A stretch of DNA of 64,000 bases from an uncultured Lachnospiraceae bacterium (GCA_910586015.1 CAJUGJ010000001.1:1-64000); one strand, 5' to 3'; counted from the stretch's first letter, positions 31,746 through 42,276 are shown. Notes: generated by a model from the sequence alone, not told the origin. Program-made: numbers and translations.

Positions 31746-33347
31746 ATGCCGGATAGGATAAAACAGATACCTGGTAAGTTGTTAGAAATTTGGAAAAAAT
31801 ATTCTAAAAAGCAAAGAGCAGTTATAATTAGTGTAACAGCGATCATTTTGCTGACTTTAGGAATTTTGGTTTTTATGTTAAACCGAATTTCGTATACACA
31901 ATTAGCTGTCTTTGAAGATGTTTCTACTGCAAAAGCAGTGACACAGGCATTAAAAGATGCTGGTATCCAATATCGTGTGGAGAATGATAATGTCACGGTT
32001 TTAGTAGATGCGACAAAAAAGACGGATGCAATCTTTTTAATGACAGATCCAACTGTAACCGGAACACAAGGAGTATCCGTTAGCAAACTGCTAGATGCTA
32101 TCACAGATATTAGTGCAACCAGCAGTGATAAAGAAACTATTAAAGCATTATATATGCAGGATTCTTTAGCAGAAACTATTAAAAAACAGGTTGGAATTGA
32201 TGATTGTAAAGTAAAATATTATCCAAAGGAAAATACATATTCCATTTTACAGTCACAACAGGAAGTTGGCTGTACAGTTTATCTTACAACAAATAGCCGA
32301 TTTGAAGCATCAATGGCAGAAAATATTGCAATTGCAGTTGCAGCATCTCTTGGAAATAAGACTGCTGATTCTGTTAAAGTAATTGATCAATATAACCATC
32401 TGCTCTACAATGGACCAGAAGATGAAGAAGAACAATATACAACCAAAACATTAGAATATAGACAAAAATTCATGAATTTAATGAGAGATCAGCTCTATGC
32501 ACTGGCATTAATGAATAATTTCGATGATGCAGAATTTGGATTTAATCTTTCTTTAAATTTTGATAAAGTGTATACATTAATGGAAGAATACCTTGCAGCA
32601 GAAGGACAGGAACAGGGACTTTATGCAACGTATGAAAAAACTTCCAGTGAAAATACTTCTGTGTCAGGAGATATTCCAGGAACAGATTCAAATGACGAAC
32701 CTGATTATTATATTCAAAATAATACAAGTGGAAATTCAAGTTCAGACACAGAAAAGATTTCCTATCTTCCAAGCAAAAAAACAACAGAGATGACTTCAGA
32801 ATGGGGAATGTTTAATAGACAGGAATCTAGTATGTCTGTAGTGCTACGAAGAGTAGTAGATCAGACAGAAGAAGAGTTAGAAGCAAGAGGATTGTTAGAG
32901 GGAACGACATTTGACGAATATCGATATACACACAGTGATCCTGTAGCACTTACTCTTGACGAACAGTTTATAACTGCATTTGCTAATGCAAGTGGAATTC
33001 CCGCAGAGAATATTACATTACAGGCATATGAACTTTATAACTTTATTCCAAGAGAAACAAAAGGAACAAATTGGGATCTATATTTAAAGATTTTATTATT
33101 TGCTTTAATTTTAGGTATGTTAATCTTTGTTGTATTCCGTGGCATGAAGCCGGTAGAAGTTACGGAAACAGAACCAGAATTATCAATTGAAGATATTTTA
33201 GCAACTACAACAGAGAATCAAAGCTTAGACAAAGTTGAATTTAGCGATAAATCAGAAACTAGACGAATGATAGAGGAATTTGTGGAAGAAAATCCGGAAG
33301 CAGTTGCCAATCTGTTGCGTAATTGGCTAGAGGAAGGATGGAATTAG
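31746..33347 (+). CDS. fliF: Flagellar MS-ring protein FliF
   Basis: 533 residues. Two membrane segments flank a large periplasmic part: about residues 22-42 (VIISVTAIILLTLGILVFML) and 441-461 (LKILLFALILGMLIFVVF). The ring-building motif region includes VTVLVDATKKTDAIFLMTD. The C-terminal cytoplasmic tail (EEFVEENPEAVANLLRNWLE) is the FliG-binding part. It forms the MS ring, the base on which switch and export gate assemble. The stretch at about 285-340 is rich in Ser, Thr and Asn, a variable loop in this family. Confidence 0.95.
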   Translation: MPDRIKQIPGKLLEIWKKYSKKQRAVIISVTAIILLTLGILVFMLNRISYTQLAVFEDVSTAKAVTQALKDAGIQYRVENDNVTVLVDATKKTDAIFLMTDPTVTGTQGVSVSKLLDAITDISATSSDKETIKALYMQDSLAETIKKQVGIDDCKVKYYPKENTYSILQSQQEVGCTVYLTTNSRFEASMAENIAIAVAASLGNKTADSVKVIDQYNHLLYNGPEDEEEQYTTKTLEYRQKFMNLMRDQLYALALMNNFDDAEFGFNLSLNFDKVYTLMEEYLAAEGQEQGLYATYEKTSSENTSVSGDIPGTDSNDEPDYYIQNNTSGNSSSDTEKISYLPSKKTTEMTSEWGMFNRQESSMSVVLRRVVDQTEEELEARGLLEGTTFDEYRYTHSDPVALTLDEQFITAFANASGIPAENITLQAYELYNFIPRETKGTNWDLYLKILLFALILGMLIFVVFRGMKPVEVTETEPELSIEDILATTTENQSLDKVEFSDKSETRRMIEEFVEENPEAVANLLRNWLEEGWN

Positions 33348-33368
33348 TAGAAGAGAGGGGATAACTGT

Positions 33369-34385
33369 ATGGCGAAACAAGCGTCATCGGATCTAACAGG
33401 AATACAAAAAGCGGCAATTCTTTTAATAACACTTGGACCGGAGAAATCGTCACAAATTTTTAAGCATCTAAAGGAAGAAGAAATTGAAGAGCTGACTTTA
33501 GAAATTGCCAATACCAGAAGTATTTCTAATCAAACAAAGGAAACTATACTAGAAGAGTTTTATGAAGTCTGTCTTGCACAACAATATATTGCAGAGGGTG
33601 GTATTTCTTATGCAAAAGAATTGTTAGAAAAATCTCTTGGACAGGAAAAGGCAAAAGAAGTTATTGGAAAATTGACCGCATCCTTGCAAGTACGTCCATT
33701 TGAATTTATCCGCAAAACCGATGCTTCACAACTTTTAAACTTTATTCAAGACGAACATCCACAGACAATTGCTTTAATCCTTTCCTATTTGTCTTCTGGA
33801 CAGTCAGCACAGATTATTGGAGCGTTGAATCCTGAAAAGCAGGCAGATGTAGCAAAGCGTATTGCTCAGATGGATCGTACTTCGCCAGATGTCATTAAAG
33901 AGGTAGAAAAAGTATTAGAGCGTAAACTGGCATCTTTAGTAAATCAGGATTATACTATTGCTGGTGGTGTAGATGCTATTGTTGAAATTTTAAATACAGT
34001 AGATCGAAGCACAGAAAAGCATATTATGGAAGCTTTAGAAATTGATGAGCCAGAACTTGCAGATGAAATTCGTCGTAAGATGTTTGTATTTGAAGATATT
34101 ATTACTTTAGATGATAGATCAATTCAGCGTGTTCTTCGAGATGTAGAGAATAATGATCTTGCTATTGCATTAAAAAGTGCAAATGATAACGTTAAAAGTG
34201 CTATTTTCAATAACTTGTCAAAACGTTTAGCTGCAATGATTAAAGAAGATATGGAATTTATGGGTCCAGTACGTTTAAAGGATGTAGAAGAGGCACAGCA
34301 AAAGATTGTAAATGTAATACGTAAATTGGAAGATTCTGGTGAAATTGTTATATCTAGAGGTGGAGGTGACGAGATCGTTGTCTAA
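33369..34385 (+). CDS. fliG: Flagellar motor switch protein FliG
   Basis: 338 residues. The N-terminal domain starts LTGIQKAAILLITLGPEKSS. The middle domain holds EHPQTIALILSYL, the EHPQ motif that binds FliM. The C-terminal torque domain has the charged helix region EDIITLDDRSIQRVLRDVEN. It couples the MS ring and switch complex with the stator. The ribosome site is AGAGGGG. Its end overlaps the likely start of fliH by 8 bases. Confidence 0.97.
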   Translation: MAKQASSDLTGIQKAAILLITLGPEKSSQIFKHLKEEEIEELTLEIANTRSISNQTKETILEEFYEVCLAQQYIAEGGISYAKELLEKSLGQEKAKEVIGKLTASLQVRPFEFIRKTDASQLLNFIQDEHPQTIALILSYLSSGQSAQIIGALNPEKQADVAKRIAQMDRTSPDVIKEVEKVLERKLASLVNQDYTIAGGVDAIVEILNTVDRSTEKHIMEALEIDEPELADEIRRKMFVFEDIITLDDRSIQRVLRDVENNDLAIALKSANDNVKSAIFNNLSKRLAAMIKEDMEFMGPVRLKDVEEAQQKIVNVIRKLEDSGEIVISRGGGDEIVV

Positions 34386-35292
34386 TTTAATCAAGGCATA
34401 TGCGATTCGTTATCCAGAGGAAAAACGAAAACTCGATATGAATGAAAAAGCTGAAAAAAAAATTCAGCAATACATCCAAAACCGTATGAATGTTGGACAG
34501 ACGGGAGAGTTTGTAGAAGGAATTCCAGGATTAAAGTTTATGTCAGAACAGGAACTTTCTGAAGAGGAAAAAGAAAAGTTGGGGAGTTTACCTGCTCAAC
34601 CTCCTCAGATGACTCCTGAACAAATAGAAGAACTTCTTGCAAAGGAGCGAGAAGAAAATCGTAAAAGAATTGAAGAGGATACAGAAGAGATTTTAGAAGA
34701 GGCAAGAGGACATGTTGCCCAAATGCTAAATGATGCTAAAAATAGAGCAGAGAGCATGAAAAATGATATTCTCAGACAGGCGAGAGAAGATGGTTATGAG
34801 GATGGAAAGCAACGTGGAATAAAAGAAGTAAATGCAATAAAAGAGGCACTAGAGAAGGAAAAAAGGCAACATGAAAAAGAGTATACTCAAATGGTAGAAC
34901 AATTAGAACCAAAAGTTGCTAGCCTTTTGATATCTTTAGTACAAAAACTGACAGGAGTTTTAATAGAAGAAAAACAGGAAATTATTTTACATTTAATAGA
35001 ACAGGCATTTTTAGAAACAGAAGGAAGTAAGAGCTTTTTAGTTCGAGTTTCTAAAGAGGATTATGATTTTGTATCTTCACATAAAACAGAATTGCTCTGG
35101 AAGTTAAAAGAAGGAACAGAATTAGAAATTATAAAAGACCCTGCTCTTTATAAGGGGCAGTGTATGGTAGAAACAGACAGTAAAATTATTGACAGCAGTT
35201 TAGATGTTCAGTTAAAGGGGCTAATAGCAGACTTAAAGTTACTTGCAGGGGAAAAAGAAAAATCATTCGTAATAGGGGAACAGGGGGCATGA
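34378..35292 (+). CDS. fliH: Flagellar assembly protein FliH
   Basis: 304 residues, mostly helical. A Glu/Lys-rich coiled-coil segment runs from about residue 75 to 180 ([20 protein letters not shown]). The C-terminal FliH/HrpE-like domain follows ([20 protein letters not shown]). It links the FliI ATPase to the export gate and the C ring, a counterpart of the ATP synthase stator stalk. The start is not certain: TTG 34378 gives [15 protein letters not shown], the typical Clostridial start, with GGAGG 11 bases upstream inside fliG. GTG codons at 34360 and 34366 are alternatives. Confidence 0.88.
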   Translation: MSNLIKAYAIRYPEEKRKLDMNEKAEKKIQQYIQNRMNVGQTGEFVEGIPGLKFMSEQELSEEEKEKLGSLPAQPPQMTPEQIEELLAKEREENRKRIEEDTEEILEEARGHVAQMLNDAKNRAESMKNDILRQAREDGYEDGKQRGIKEVNAIKEALEKEKRQHEKEYTQMVEQLEPKVASLLISLVQKLTGVLIEEKQEIILHLIEQAFLETEGSKSFLVRVSKEDYDFVSSHKTELLWKLKEGTELEIIKDPALYKGQCMVETDSKIIDSSLDVQLKGLIADLKLLAGEKEKSFVIGEQGA

Positions 35293-35296
35293 GGGG

Positions 35297-36607
35297 ATGA
35301 ATAACATAGATTTTACAAAATATAATATATTGCTCACCCGTTCCTTTATCAAACGAATGGGAAAAGTGACAAAGATTGTGGGTCTTACAGTAGAATCCAT
35401 TGGTCCAGAAGCAAATTTAAATGATTTGTGTGTGATCGTTTCCCAAGATAAAAAAGTGCAGGTGGAAGCAGAGGTTATCGGATTTCGGGATGATCGGCTG
35501 CTTCTTATGCCGTATGAAGATATTACAGGAATTGGAGTTGGAAGTACAGTAGAAAATAAACATGAGCCTCTTGTAGTCAATGTAGGACCACAATTATTAG
35601 GGCAGGTATTAGATGGTTTAGGGCATCCGATGGATAAAACAACATTAGATACAAAAGAATGTTATCCTGTAGAAGCTGCTGCTCCAGAACCCATGTCAAG
35701 GGCAATTATTACAGAACCTTTAACGCTTGGAGTAAAAGCAGTAGATGGACTTTTGACCATTGGAAAAGGACAGAGAATTGGAATTTTTGCCGGAAGTGGT
35801 GTTGGAAAAAGTACCCTGCTTGGTATGTTTGCAAGAAATACAAAAGCAGATATCAATGTTATTGCTTTAATTGGAGAACGAGGAAGAGAAGTTCGAGAAT
35901 TTATTGAACGAGATCTGGGAGAAGAGGGAATTCGACGTTCTGTTTTAGTGATAGCGACTTCGGATAAACCGGCGTTAATTCGAAAAAAAGCGGCTAAGAC
36001 AGCAACCGCAATTGCAGAATATTTTAGAGATCAAGGAAAAGATGTTTTACTGATGATGGATTCCTTAACTCGTTTTTCTATGGCACAGCGTGAAATTGGA
36101 TTGGCAGGGGGAGAGCCTCCAGTTTCACGTGGATATCCGCCAAGTGTATACTCAGAAATGCCAAAATTATTAGAACGTGCAGGAAATAAAGAGAGAGGTT
36201 CAATTACTGGATTATATACTGTTTTAGTTGACGGCGATGATTTTAATGAACCAATAACAGATACTGCGAGAGGTATTTTAGATGGACATATTGTTTTATC
36301 CAGAAAATTAGCACAAAAAAATCATTACCCTGCGATTGATGTTTTAGCAAGTATTTCCCGTGTTATGAGTGCAATCGCTTCAAAAGAACATAAAAAGTTA
36401 GCGGGAACATTAAAAATGGTATTGGCAACCTATTCAGATGCAGAAGATCTAATCAATATTGGGGCATATAAATCTGGATCAAATCCAGAAATTGATTTTG
36501 CAATTTCAAAAATAAATGAAGTCAATACTTTTCTTTGTCAAGAAGTTCAGGAAAAGTTTACCTTTGAGGAAACACTTGCAAAATTAAGTGCAATCTTTGC
36601 AAAGTAG
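35297..36607 (+). CDS. fliI: Flagellum-specific ATPase FliI
   Basis: 436 residues, similar to F1 beta-type ATPases. Walker A is [20 protein letters not shown] (near residue 160). Walker B is [39 protein letters not shown] is conserved among type III secretion ATPases. It powers and orders substrate export together with FliH and FliJ. The start is 4 bases after the fliH stop, with GAGGGGATG before it. Confidence 0.97.
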   Translation: MNNIDFTKYNILLTRSFIKRMGKVTKIVGLTVESIGPEANLNDLCVIVSQDKKVQVEAEVIGFRDDRLLLMPYEDITGIGVGSTVENKHEPLVVNVGPQLLGQVLDGLGHPMDKTTLDTKECYPVEAAAPEPMSRAIITEPLTLGVKAVDGLLTIGKGQRIGIFAGSGVGKSTLLGMFARNTKADINVIALIGERGREVREFIERDLGEEGIRRSVLVIATSDKPALIRKKAAKTATAIAEYFRDQGKDVLLMMDSLTRFSMAQREIGLAGGEPPVSRGYPPSVYSEMPKLLERAGNKERGSITGLYTVLVDGDDFNEPITDTARGILDGHIVLSRKLAQKNHYPAIDVLASISRVMSAIASKEHKKLAGTLKMVLATYSDAEDLINIGAYKSGSNPEIDFAISKINEVNTFLCQEVQEKFTFEETLAKLSAIFAK

Positions 36608-36620
36608 AGGAGGTAAACCG

Positions 36621-37094
36621 ATGCAAAAATTTATTTATCGAATGCAGAGTATTTTAGATATTAAACAAAAGTTAGAAGAACAGGAACGAACATATTATGG
36701 AATTGCAAGAAGACATTTGACAGAAGAAGAAGAAAAGTTAGAACATCTACATCATAGAAGAGATTCTTATGAGCAACAGTTGCGGGAAGAAGTATGTAAA
36801 AAACTAGACCTTATTGAAATAAGAAAACTTTCTGATGCAGTAGAATTGATGAAAATACAGATACAGATGCAAATTATCAATGTTTCGAAAGCACAACAAG
36901 CTGTAGAACTGGCAAGAAAGCGTCTGGAATTTGCTATGATAGAACGAAAAACACAAGAAAAGTTAAAAGAAAAGGCATTTGAAACCTATTGTTTGGAATT
37001 TAATGCTGAAGAACGAAAAGAAATTGATGAGTTAGTCAGCTTTACATATGGGGAAAAAACAAAACAGCAGGAATTAGCAGTTGAGGAAAAATAA
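36621..37094 (+). CDS. fliJ: Flagellar export protein FliJ
   Basis: 157 residues, almost wholly coiled coil with heptad spacing (FIYRMQSILDIKQKLEEQER; VELARKRLEFAMIERKTQEK). FliJ is the central stalk of the export ATPase, comparable with F1 gamma. Sequence conservation is low in this family, so the call rests on length, coiled coil and place directly behind fliI. ATG 36621 has AGAGGAGG 7 bases upstream; the open extension lies inside fliI. Confidence 0.9.
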   Translation: MQKFIYRMQSILDIKQKLEEQERTYYGIARRHLTEEEEKLEHLHHRRDSYEQQLREEVCKKLDLIEIRKLSDAVELMKIQIQMQIINVSKAQQAVELARKRLEFAMIERKTQEKLKEKAFETYCLEFNAEERKEIDELVSFTYGEKTKQQELAVEEK

Positions 37095-37110
37095 GAAAGG
37101 ACGTAAGAAA

Positions 37111-37893
37111 ATGCCAAAAAATAAGAAAAAACAAGAGGCAGGAGAAGAAAAAGGTGGCAAGCTTTTAACTTTAATTGTAATTTTAGTTATATTGCTCTTG
37201 TGGCTTGCCATTTTTGCTGTCTTAATTAAACTTGATATCGGCGGACTTGGAACAATGCTTCGTCCTTCTTTAAAGGATGTTCCACTTTTAAATACACTAC
37301 TTCCAGAAGTATCAATGGAACAACAGATTTGGGAAGAGAATTACCAGTTTTCTTCTATGGAAGATGCTATTGCTGAAGTTGAAAAGTTAAGAGCTCAATT
37401 AGAAGAAGCAAGATCGGGAACAGAAGACTATCAAAAAAAGATAGCAGAACTACAGGCAGAAGTTGATCGTTTAAAAGTATTTGAAGATGATGTATTAAAT
37501 TTTCAGGAGCGAGTGGAACGATTTGATACCATGGTAGTTTTTAATGACAGAGCACCTGATTTAGAAGAGTATGTAAAATTCTATGAAGAAATTAATCCAG
37601 ATACAGCAGAAAGACTATATCAGCTTGCAATACAAAGATTGCAGTATGATGAGGGAATACAAGAACAGGCAAATATTTTAAAGACAATGAAGCCAAGTCA
37701 GGCAGCTGCTGCCTTAGAGGAGTCTACGGCAGATATTGGATTGATTGCAGAGTGGTTATTAGCGATGAAGACATCAGAAAGTGCAGCTATTTTAAATAAA
37801 ATGGATTCTTTATTTGTTGCTAAGATTTTAAGAAAGATGGCAGATATGAACGAAGAAGCACTGGCAGATATTATGAGTCAAATTAATTATTGA
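37111..37893 (+). CDS. MotE-like protein (MgtE N-terminal-like domain)
   Basis: 260 residues. A Lys-rich start is followed by one membrane helix (about residues 20-42, LLTLIVILVILLLWLAIFAV), a coiled coil at about 85-135, and a C-terminal MgtE-N-like helical repeat (MKPSQAAAALEESTADIGLI; KTSESAAILNKMDSLFVAKI). This matches the flagellar protein called MotE in epsilonproteobacteria and Firmicutes, thought to support the stator or export gate from the membrane. It lies between fliJ and fliK as usual. ATG 37111 has AAAGGA 9 bases upstream. Confidence 0.85.
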   Translation: MPKNKKKQEAGEEKGGKLLTLIVILVILLLWLAIFAVLIKLDIGGLGTMLRPSLKDVPLLNTLLPEVSMEQQIWEENYQFSSMEDAIAEVEKLRAQLEEARSGTEDYQKKIAELQAEVDRLKVFEDDVLNFQERVERFDTMVVFNDRAPDLEEYVKFYEEINPDTAERLYQLAIQRLQYDEGIQEQANILKTMKPSQAAAALEESTADIGLIAEWLLAMKTSESAAILNKMDSLFVAKILRKMADMNEEALADIMSQINY

Positions 37894-37960
37894 CAGGTAA
37901 AAATGACATAGAGCTTAAAAGGCTTTATGATAGAAAATGAATTGAAAGGAGGTATTAGAG

Positions 37961-39301
37961 ATGGCGTATAACATTATGGCAGCAGGAGCAAATACAATGC
38001 TCAAAAATTTAACAACATTAAAATCTACAATGAAATCAAATGAAAAGAATGGAAAGTCAAATCTTTCCTTTGATCAAGTTATGGATCAAAATCAGTCCGT
38101 TTCCTCTTCTCAAAAAACAGACTCAGGAAAAGATAAGTCTGTCACTACAGAGAAAGAAGCAAATCAACAAACTGTAGAAAATAAGGCTGTAGATACTAAA
38201 ACAAATACGGAAACTTCGAAAGATGCAGTTAATCAAGAAAAGGATATTTCCAGTACAGATTCTGTCGATTCCGTAGAGCAAGAATCCACAGATGTTGTCA
38301 ATGAAGCCCTTGCTAAATTAAAAAAATCTATCTGCGAAATTTTAAACATTTCAGAAGAAGAACTTGATGATATGTTACAGCAGTTAGGTTTGACAATGTT
38401 TGATTTATTACAACCTGAAAATATCCAACTTCTTGTGATGAAAAATGCTGGTACAACCGATCCTTCTGTTTTTTTGACTGATGAGACTGTAGCAGATGCC
38501 TATACTAAGATTTTAGAGGTAGTGGATACTCAAAAGGAACAACTAGAACAAGAAACTGGAATTCCTGCACAAGAACTAATTGCTGCCGCAAAAGAGAAAT
38601 TTATAACAGATACAAAGCCAGAACTAAAACCAGAAACAAAAGACACAAAAGAGAAATCAGACACAAAAGAGATTCCGGTTACAGTTGTTTCTTCAAATGA
38701 AGAAGAGAAAACGGTTTCTAATGAAGAGAATAAAAAAGAATTTACTTCACAAGATCATTCTTCTAAACAACCAGAATCTAAAACAGCAGGCGAACAGTTT
38801 TTACAAAATCTTTCTAACGCCTTTGTGAAAGAAGCTGCACCTGAGCAACAATTAGAACAAGTTACACAGATCAGAGAAATTACACAACAGATTGTAGAAC
38901 AGGTGAAAGTGGTTATTCGTCCAGAACAGACTTCTATGGAGATGCAGTTAAATCCAGAACATCTTGGAAAAGTAAACTTAAATATTACCTCTAAAAATGG
39001 AGTTATGACTGCTCAATTTCTAACACAGACACAAGTAGCAAAAGAGGCAATTGAAAGTCAAGTACAAATTTTAAGAGAAACGTTAGAACAACAGGGACTT
39101 AAAGTAGAGGCAATTGAAGTAAATGTTTCTGAATATGCGTTCCAAAAAAATGGAGAATCTGCGGAAAAAGAAAGTCAGCAGCAGGAAAAGTCTAAAAGAC
39201 GACAGATTCTTCATATAGATGATACAACAGCACAAGAAGAGCAAGAACAAATTGAGCAGGTTGTTGATTTGACAGGTTCAAATGTCAATTATACAGCATA
39301 A
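37961..39301 (+). CDS. fliK: Flagellar hook-length control protein FliK
   Basis: 446 residues. Most of the length is a polar, low-complexity ruler rich in Lys, Glu, Thr and Ser. The C-terminal domain is conserved: SMEMQLNPEHLGKVNLNITS then TQVAKEAIESQVQILRETLE. It measures hook length and triggers the FlhB specificity switch. The repeated KPETKDTKEKSDTKEI stretch (near residue 225) is typical of FliK rulers. The ribosome site is AAAGGAGG. Confidence 0.92.
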   Translation: MAYNIMAAGANTMLKNLTTLKSTMKSNEKNGKSNLSFDQVMDQNQSVSSSQKTDSGKDKSVTTEKEANQQTVENKAVDTKTNTETSKDAVNQEKDISSTDSVDSVEQESTDVVNEALAKLKKSICEILNISEEELDDMLQQLGLTMFDLLQPENIQLLVMKNAGTTDPSVFLTDETVADAYTKILEVVDTQKEQLEQETGIPAQELIAAAKEKFITDTKPELKPETKDTKEKSDTKEIPVTVVSSNEEEKTVSNEENKKEFTSQDHSSKQPESKTAGEQFLQNLSNAFVKEAAPEQQLEQVTQIREITQQIVEQVKVVIRPEQTSMEMQLNPEHLGKVNLNITSKNGVMTAQFLTQTQVAKEAIESQVQILRETLEQQGLKVEAIEVNVSEYAFQKNGESAEKESQQQEKSKRRQILHIDDTTAQEEQEQIEQVVDLTGSNVNYTA

Positions 39302-39317
39302 CTAGAAAGGAGAACAT

Positions 39318-40106
39318 ATGGCACAGCTAATTGCACCTGTTGTAAATGGTGTATTACAACAGATAGAAAGAGAAGATCCAAATGAGCCAAAGCGTGGAAC
39401 TTCTGAACTTGGAAAAGAAGCCTTTTTACAGCTTTTAATGTGTCAGATGGAAAATCAAGATCCATTAAATCCAAGTACAGATACCGAATTTGTAGCACAG
39501 CTTGCAACGTTTTCACAGTTAGAGCAACTTCAGAATTTATATGCAGTCTCTGAAAAATCACAGGCGTTTAATTTAGTAGGAAAAAATGTTATTTTATCTT
39601 CAGAAGATTCAAATGGAAGAGAAGTAACAATAAGTGGAAAGGTAGACTTTATTTCTGTTTCTGCTAAAAATCAAATAAAACTTTCTGTTGATGGAAAGAC
39701 ATATGATTTAGAGCAGCTAAGAACTGTGATTGATGATAAATATGTTCTACAAAAAGGACTTCCAGAAATTTCAGAACAGATTCAATATACTTATGATGCT
39801 AAAAAGCCAGAAGATTTAAAATTTGAAGTGAATTTGGGAAGTGGCGATACCATAGCAGATGAAGTAACACTTTACTTAAATAACCAGATCTTAGATTCCA
39901 AATATGTTAAGATGGATGGCAATAAGGTAACGATTAATAGTGAAGCATTTGCCAATCTGCCAAACGGAGTCTATAAACCAGCAGTTATCTTTAATGATTC
40001 TTTGTATACAACTGTTTCTAATAAGGTGGTAGTCACAGTAGTCAACTCTACAGTTACAGGAGAGGAAACAGATACAGGACAAGAGGAAAACGAAACAAAA
40101 AATTAG
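39318..40106 (+). CDS. flgD: Flagellar hook assembly protein FlgD
   Basis: 262 residues. The N-terminal FlgD signature is ELGKEAFLQLLMCQMENQDP followed by LNPSTDTEFVAQLATFSQLE. The C-terminal half is beta-rich (FlgD Ig-like and Tudor-like domains) and ends in an acidic tail. FlgD caps the growing hook and lets FlgE polymerise. It lies 16 bases behind fliK with a GAAAGGAG ribosome site. Confidence 0.95.
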   Translation: MAQLIAPVVNGVLQQIEREDPNEPKRGTSELGKEAFLQLLMCQMENQDPLNPSTDTEFVAQLATFSQLEQLQNLYAVSEKSQAFNLVGKNVILSSEDSNGREVTISGKVDFISVSAKNQIKLSVDGKTYDLEQLRTVIDDKYVLQKGLPEISEQIQYTYDAKKPEDLKFEVNLGSGDTIADEVTLYLNNQILDSKYVKMDGNKVTINSEAFANLPNGVYKPAVIFNDSLYTTVSNKVVVTVVNSTVTGEETDTGQEENETKN

Positions 40107-40166
40107 ACGAAATTGAATTCTGAAGTTTCAAGGAAGAAGCTTTAGATCAAAGAAGGGAATTGACAT

Positions 40167-40571
40167 ATGAATATTCAAAATAGCAGTTTCTCTTCGATTG
40201 AACAAATGACAGAGCGGCTGCAAAGTAATAAGCAGAGCAGGGAAGCAAAAGGGCAGACGCCAATTAAAGAACAAAAAATTTCGTTTGAACAGGTTTTTGC
40301 GTTAAAACGACAGACACAAGAAGGGAAACTAAAATTTTCTAAACATGCAAATGAGCGACTGCTTCATCGCAATATCAATCTTTCAGAGTCTCAGTTAGTA
40401 CGATTAGAAACAGGAGCACAAAAAGCTTTGGAAAAAGGAATGAAAGAATCCCTTGTTTTAGTGGATGATTTGGCATTTATTGTAAATGTCAAAAATAAAA
40501 CAGTAGTAACAGCAGTCAATGATAAAGAAGAGAGAATATTTACAAATATTGACGGGGCAGTTATTACATAA
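40167..40571 (+). CDS. Flagellar operon protein of the TIGR02530 type
   Basis: 134 residues. The conserved part is KLKFSKHANERLLHRNINLS and the end FIVNVKNKTVVTAVNDKEER. This small protein is found between flgD and flgE in Firmicutes flagellar operons and its role is unknown; it may assist hook assembly. The first 45 residues are polar and probably disordered. The ribosome site is GAAGGGAATTG. Confidence 0.9.
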   Translation: MNIQNSSFSSIEQMTERLQSNKQSREAKGQTPIKEQKISFEQVFALKRQTQEGKLKFSKHANERLLHRNINLSESQLVRLETGAQKALEKGMKESLVLVDDLAFIVNVKNKTVVTAVNDKEERIFTNIDGAVIT

Positions 40572-40657
40572 CCATAATCGCCGGACCTTAAAATAGGGGG
40601 CGAAGTCGACAGAATGACAGAAGTCGACACAAGTGCAGGACAGGAGGTCATTTCATT

Positions 40658-42142
40658 ATGATGCGTTCATTGTATTCCGGTGTATCCGGACTTAGAGTTC
40701 ATCAGACAAAGATGGACGTAATTGGTAATAACATTTCTAATGTAAATACCGTTGGATTTAAAGCAAGTACAGTAACATTTTCCGATATTTTATATCAGAC
40801 AACGCAAAGTGCATCTGGACCAAACAGTGATACTGGAACAGCGGGTACTAATGCAAAACAAATTGGACTTGGATCAAATCTAGCTTCTATTACAGCAAGT
40901 ATGTCCACACCGGGAGGTTCTCAAAGAACAGATAATCCTTTTGATGTTATGATTGAAGGAGATGCCTTTTTTGTAGTAAATAATGGAAATGGAAATTATT
41001 TTACTAGAGCAGGAGCATTTACAGTAGATGCAAGAGGAACTCTTTGTACACCAACTGGAGCTACTGTTATGGGATGGCAACCGGATCCAGAAAATCCAAG
41101 TAAGTGTCTGGTAACAGATGTTTCTCCTTTACAAGTTATGTCACCAGCAAATATGTCATCACCACCAGAAGCAACGACAGATGTTACTTTGACAGGAAAT
41201 ATTGACTATAATGATACGCAGCTTACCTCAGCAGCTGGTCGTGTAGTAAATGTTAATTTTTATGATAATTTAGGACATTTATATACAGCTGGTCTAAAAT
41301 TTCAACAGGTAGGTGCAGCAACTGGTTCAGATGAAGCAGTAACGAATCAATATAGAATAACAGTGACAGATATTAAAGATGAAACAGGACAGTCTCTTTT
41401 TGTAAGAAAGAATGTAGATGAAGAAGGAAATGTTACTTATTCAACTAATGAAGCTTATGCAGGACAATTTTCATTTGGTGTTGGAGATGGTTTAAATACT
41501 TTGGAAATCGGAGATGTCAATGAACAAACAGGAGAGTTTACAATTGAACAAGAAGGTGTATTGCTCAATTTTAACGCCTCTACAGGTCGTTTTGTCAGTG
41601 TTGGTGAAGATGCGGAAGCTGGAAGTACAAAGATGACACTTGCCAGTGCTGTAACCCCGAATCCTTTTGCCAATGTAGATATTGATTTTTCTTCTCTGAC
41701 TATGTATCAAAGTAGTGGTACTACTACGATTGAACCGACCAAAGGAGATTTGGAAAGAGGTGCTGGTGCCGGAAAAGCAATGGGAGATCTGTCTGGAATC
41801 AGTATTGATACAGAAGGTAAAATTTATGGTTCTTATGATAATGGAGATCAGAAATTATTAGGTCAGATTGCAGTTGCATCTTTTGCAAATCCAGCGGGAC
41901 TTGAAGCAATCGGAAATAATATGTTTGCAGCAACACAAAACTCAGGAGAATTTGATGGAGTTGGCGAGAATATCAAGTCTTCGGGTGGTAAATTTAGTAC
42001 AGGTGTGTTAGAGATGTCGAATGTGGATTTAGCAGCACAGTTTACAGATATGATTACGACACAAAGAGGTTTTCAGGCAAATTCCAGAATTATTACAACT
42101 TCAGATACTATGTTAGAGGAATTAATTAACTTGAAGAGATAA
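40658..42142 (+). CDS. flgE: Flagellar hook protein FlgE
   Basis: 494 residues. The N-terminal axial motif is LYSGVSGLRVHQTKMDVIGN then NISNVNTVGFKAS. The central part has FlgE-type beta domains (DVTLTGNIDYNDTQLTSAAG). The C-terminus is the axial helix (FTDMITTQRGFQANSRIITT). It polymerises into the hook. A second ATG follows directly; AGGAGG lies about 10 bases before the first. The central D1-D2 region is larger than in short FlgE proteins, which is common in Clostridia. Confidence 0.96.
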   Translation: MMRSLYSGVSGLRVHQTKMDVIGNNISNVNTVGFKASTVTFSDILYQTTQSASGPNSDTGTAGTNAKQIGLGSNLASITASMSTPGGSQRTDNPFDVMIEGDAFFVVNNGNGNYFTRAGAFTVDARGTLCTPTGATVMGWQPDPENPSKCLVTDVSPLQVMSPANMSSPPEATTDVTLTGNIDYNDTQLTSAAGRVVNVNFYDNLGHLYTAGLKFQQVGAATGSDEAVTNQYRITVTDIKDETGQSLFVRKNVDEEGNVTYSTNEAYAGQFSFGVGDGLNTLEIGDVNEQTGEFTIEQEGVLLNFNASTGRFVSVGEDAEAGSTKMTLASAVTPNPFANVDIDFSSLTMYQSSGTTTIEPTKGDLERGAGAGKAMGDLSGISIDTEGKIYGSYDNGDQKLLGQIAVASFANPAGLEAIGNNMFAATQNSGEFDGVGENIKSSGGKFSTGVLEMSNVDLAAQFTDMITTQRGFQANSRIITTSDTMLEELINLKR

Positions 42143-42159
42143 GTAGTATAAATATTGAA

Positions 42160-42190
42160 AGACTTCCTGTCCTTTTTTAAGGACGGGAAG
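42160..42190 (+). promoter_or_regulatory. Intercistronic hairpin between flgE and flbD
   Basis: CTTCCTGTCCTT pairs with AAGGACGGGAAG across four T (12 bp, one G-U). No T run follows, so it is not a simple terminator. It may stabilise or mark a processing point within the operon mRNA, in the largest internal gap of the operon (134 bases to flbD). Confidence 0.5.
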
Positions 42191-42276
42191 TTTCCATGCA
42201 AGGAAGGGGGAGTAGAAGTAAAGATGGGAGGCAGTAGATGCTGGAAAACTCCAGCAGGATAGTAGGGAGTGATAAA

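Noticed and set aside
40614-40661. 15-codon frame ending on the flgE start (possible leader peptide)
   Set aside because: It would couple to flgE by an ATGA overlap, but its ribosome site is too distant and nothing else supports translation.
42160-42190. Flagellar operon end at the flgE-flbD hairpin
   Set aside because: No T run follows the stem and motility genes continue in the same direction with close spacing.
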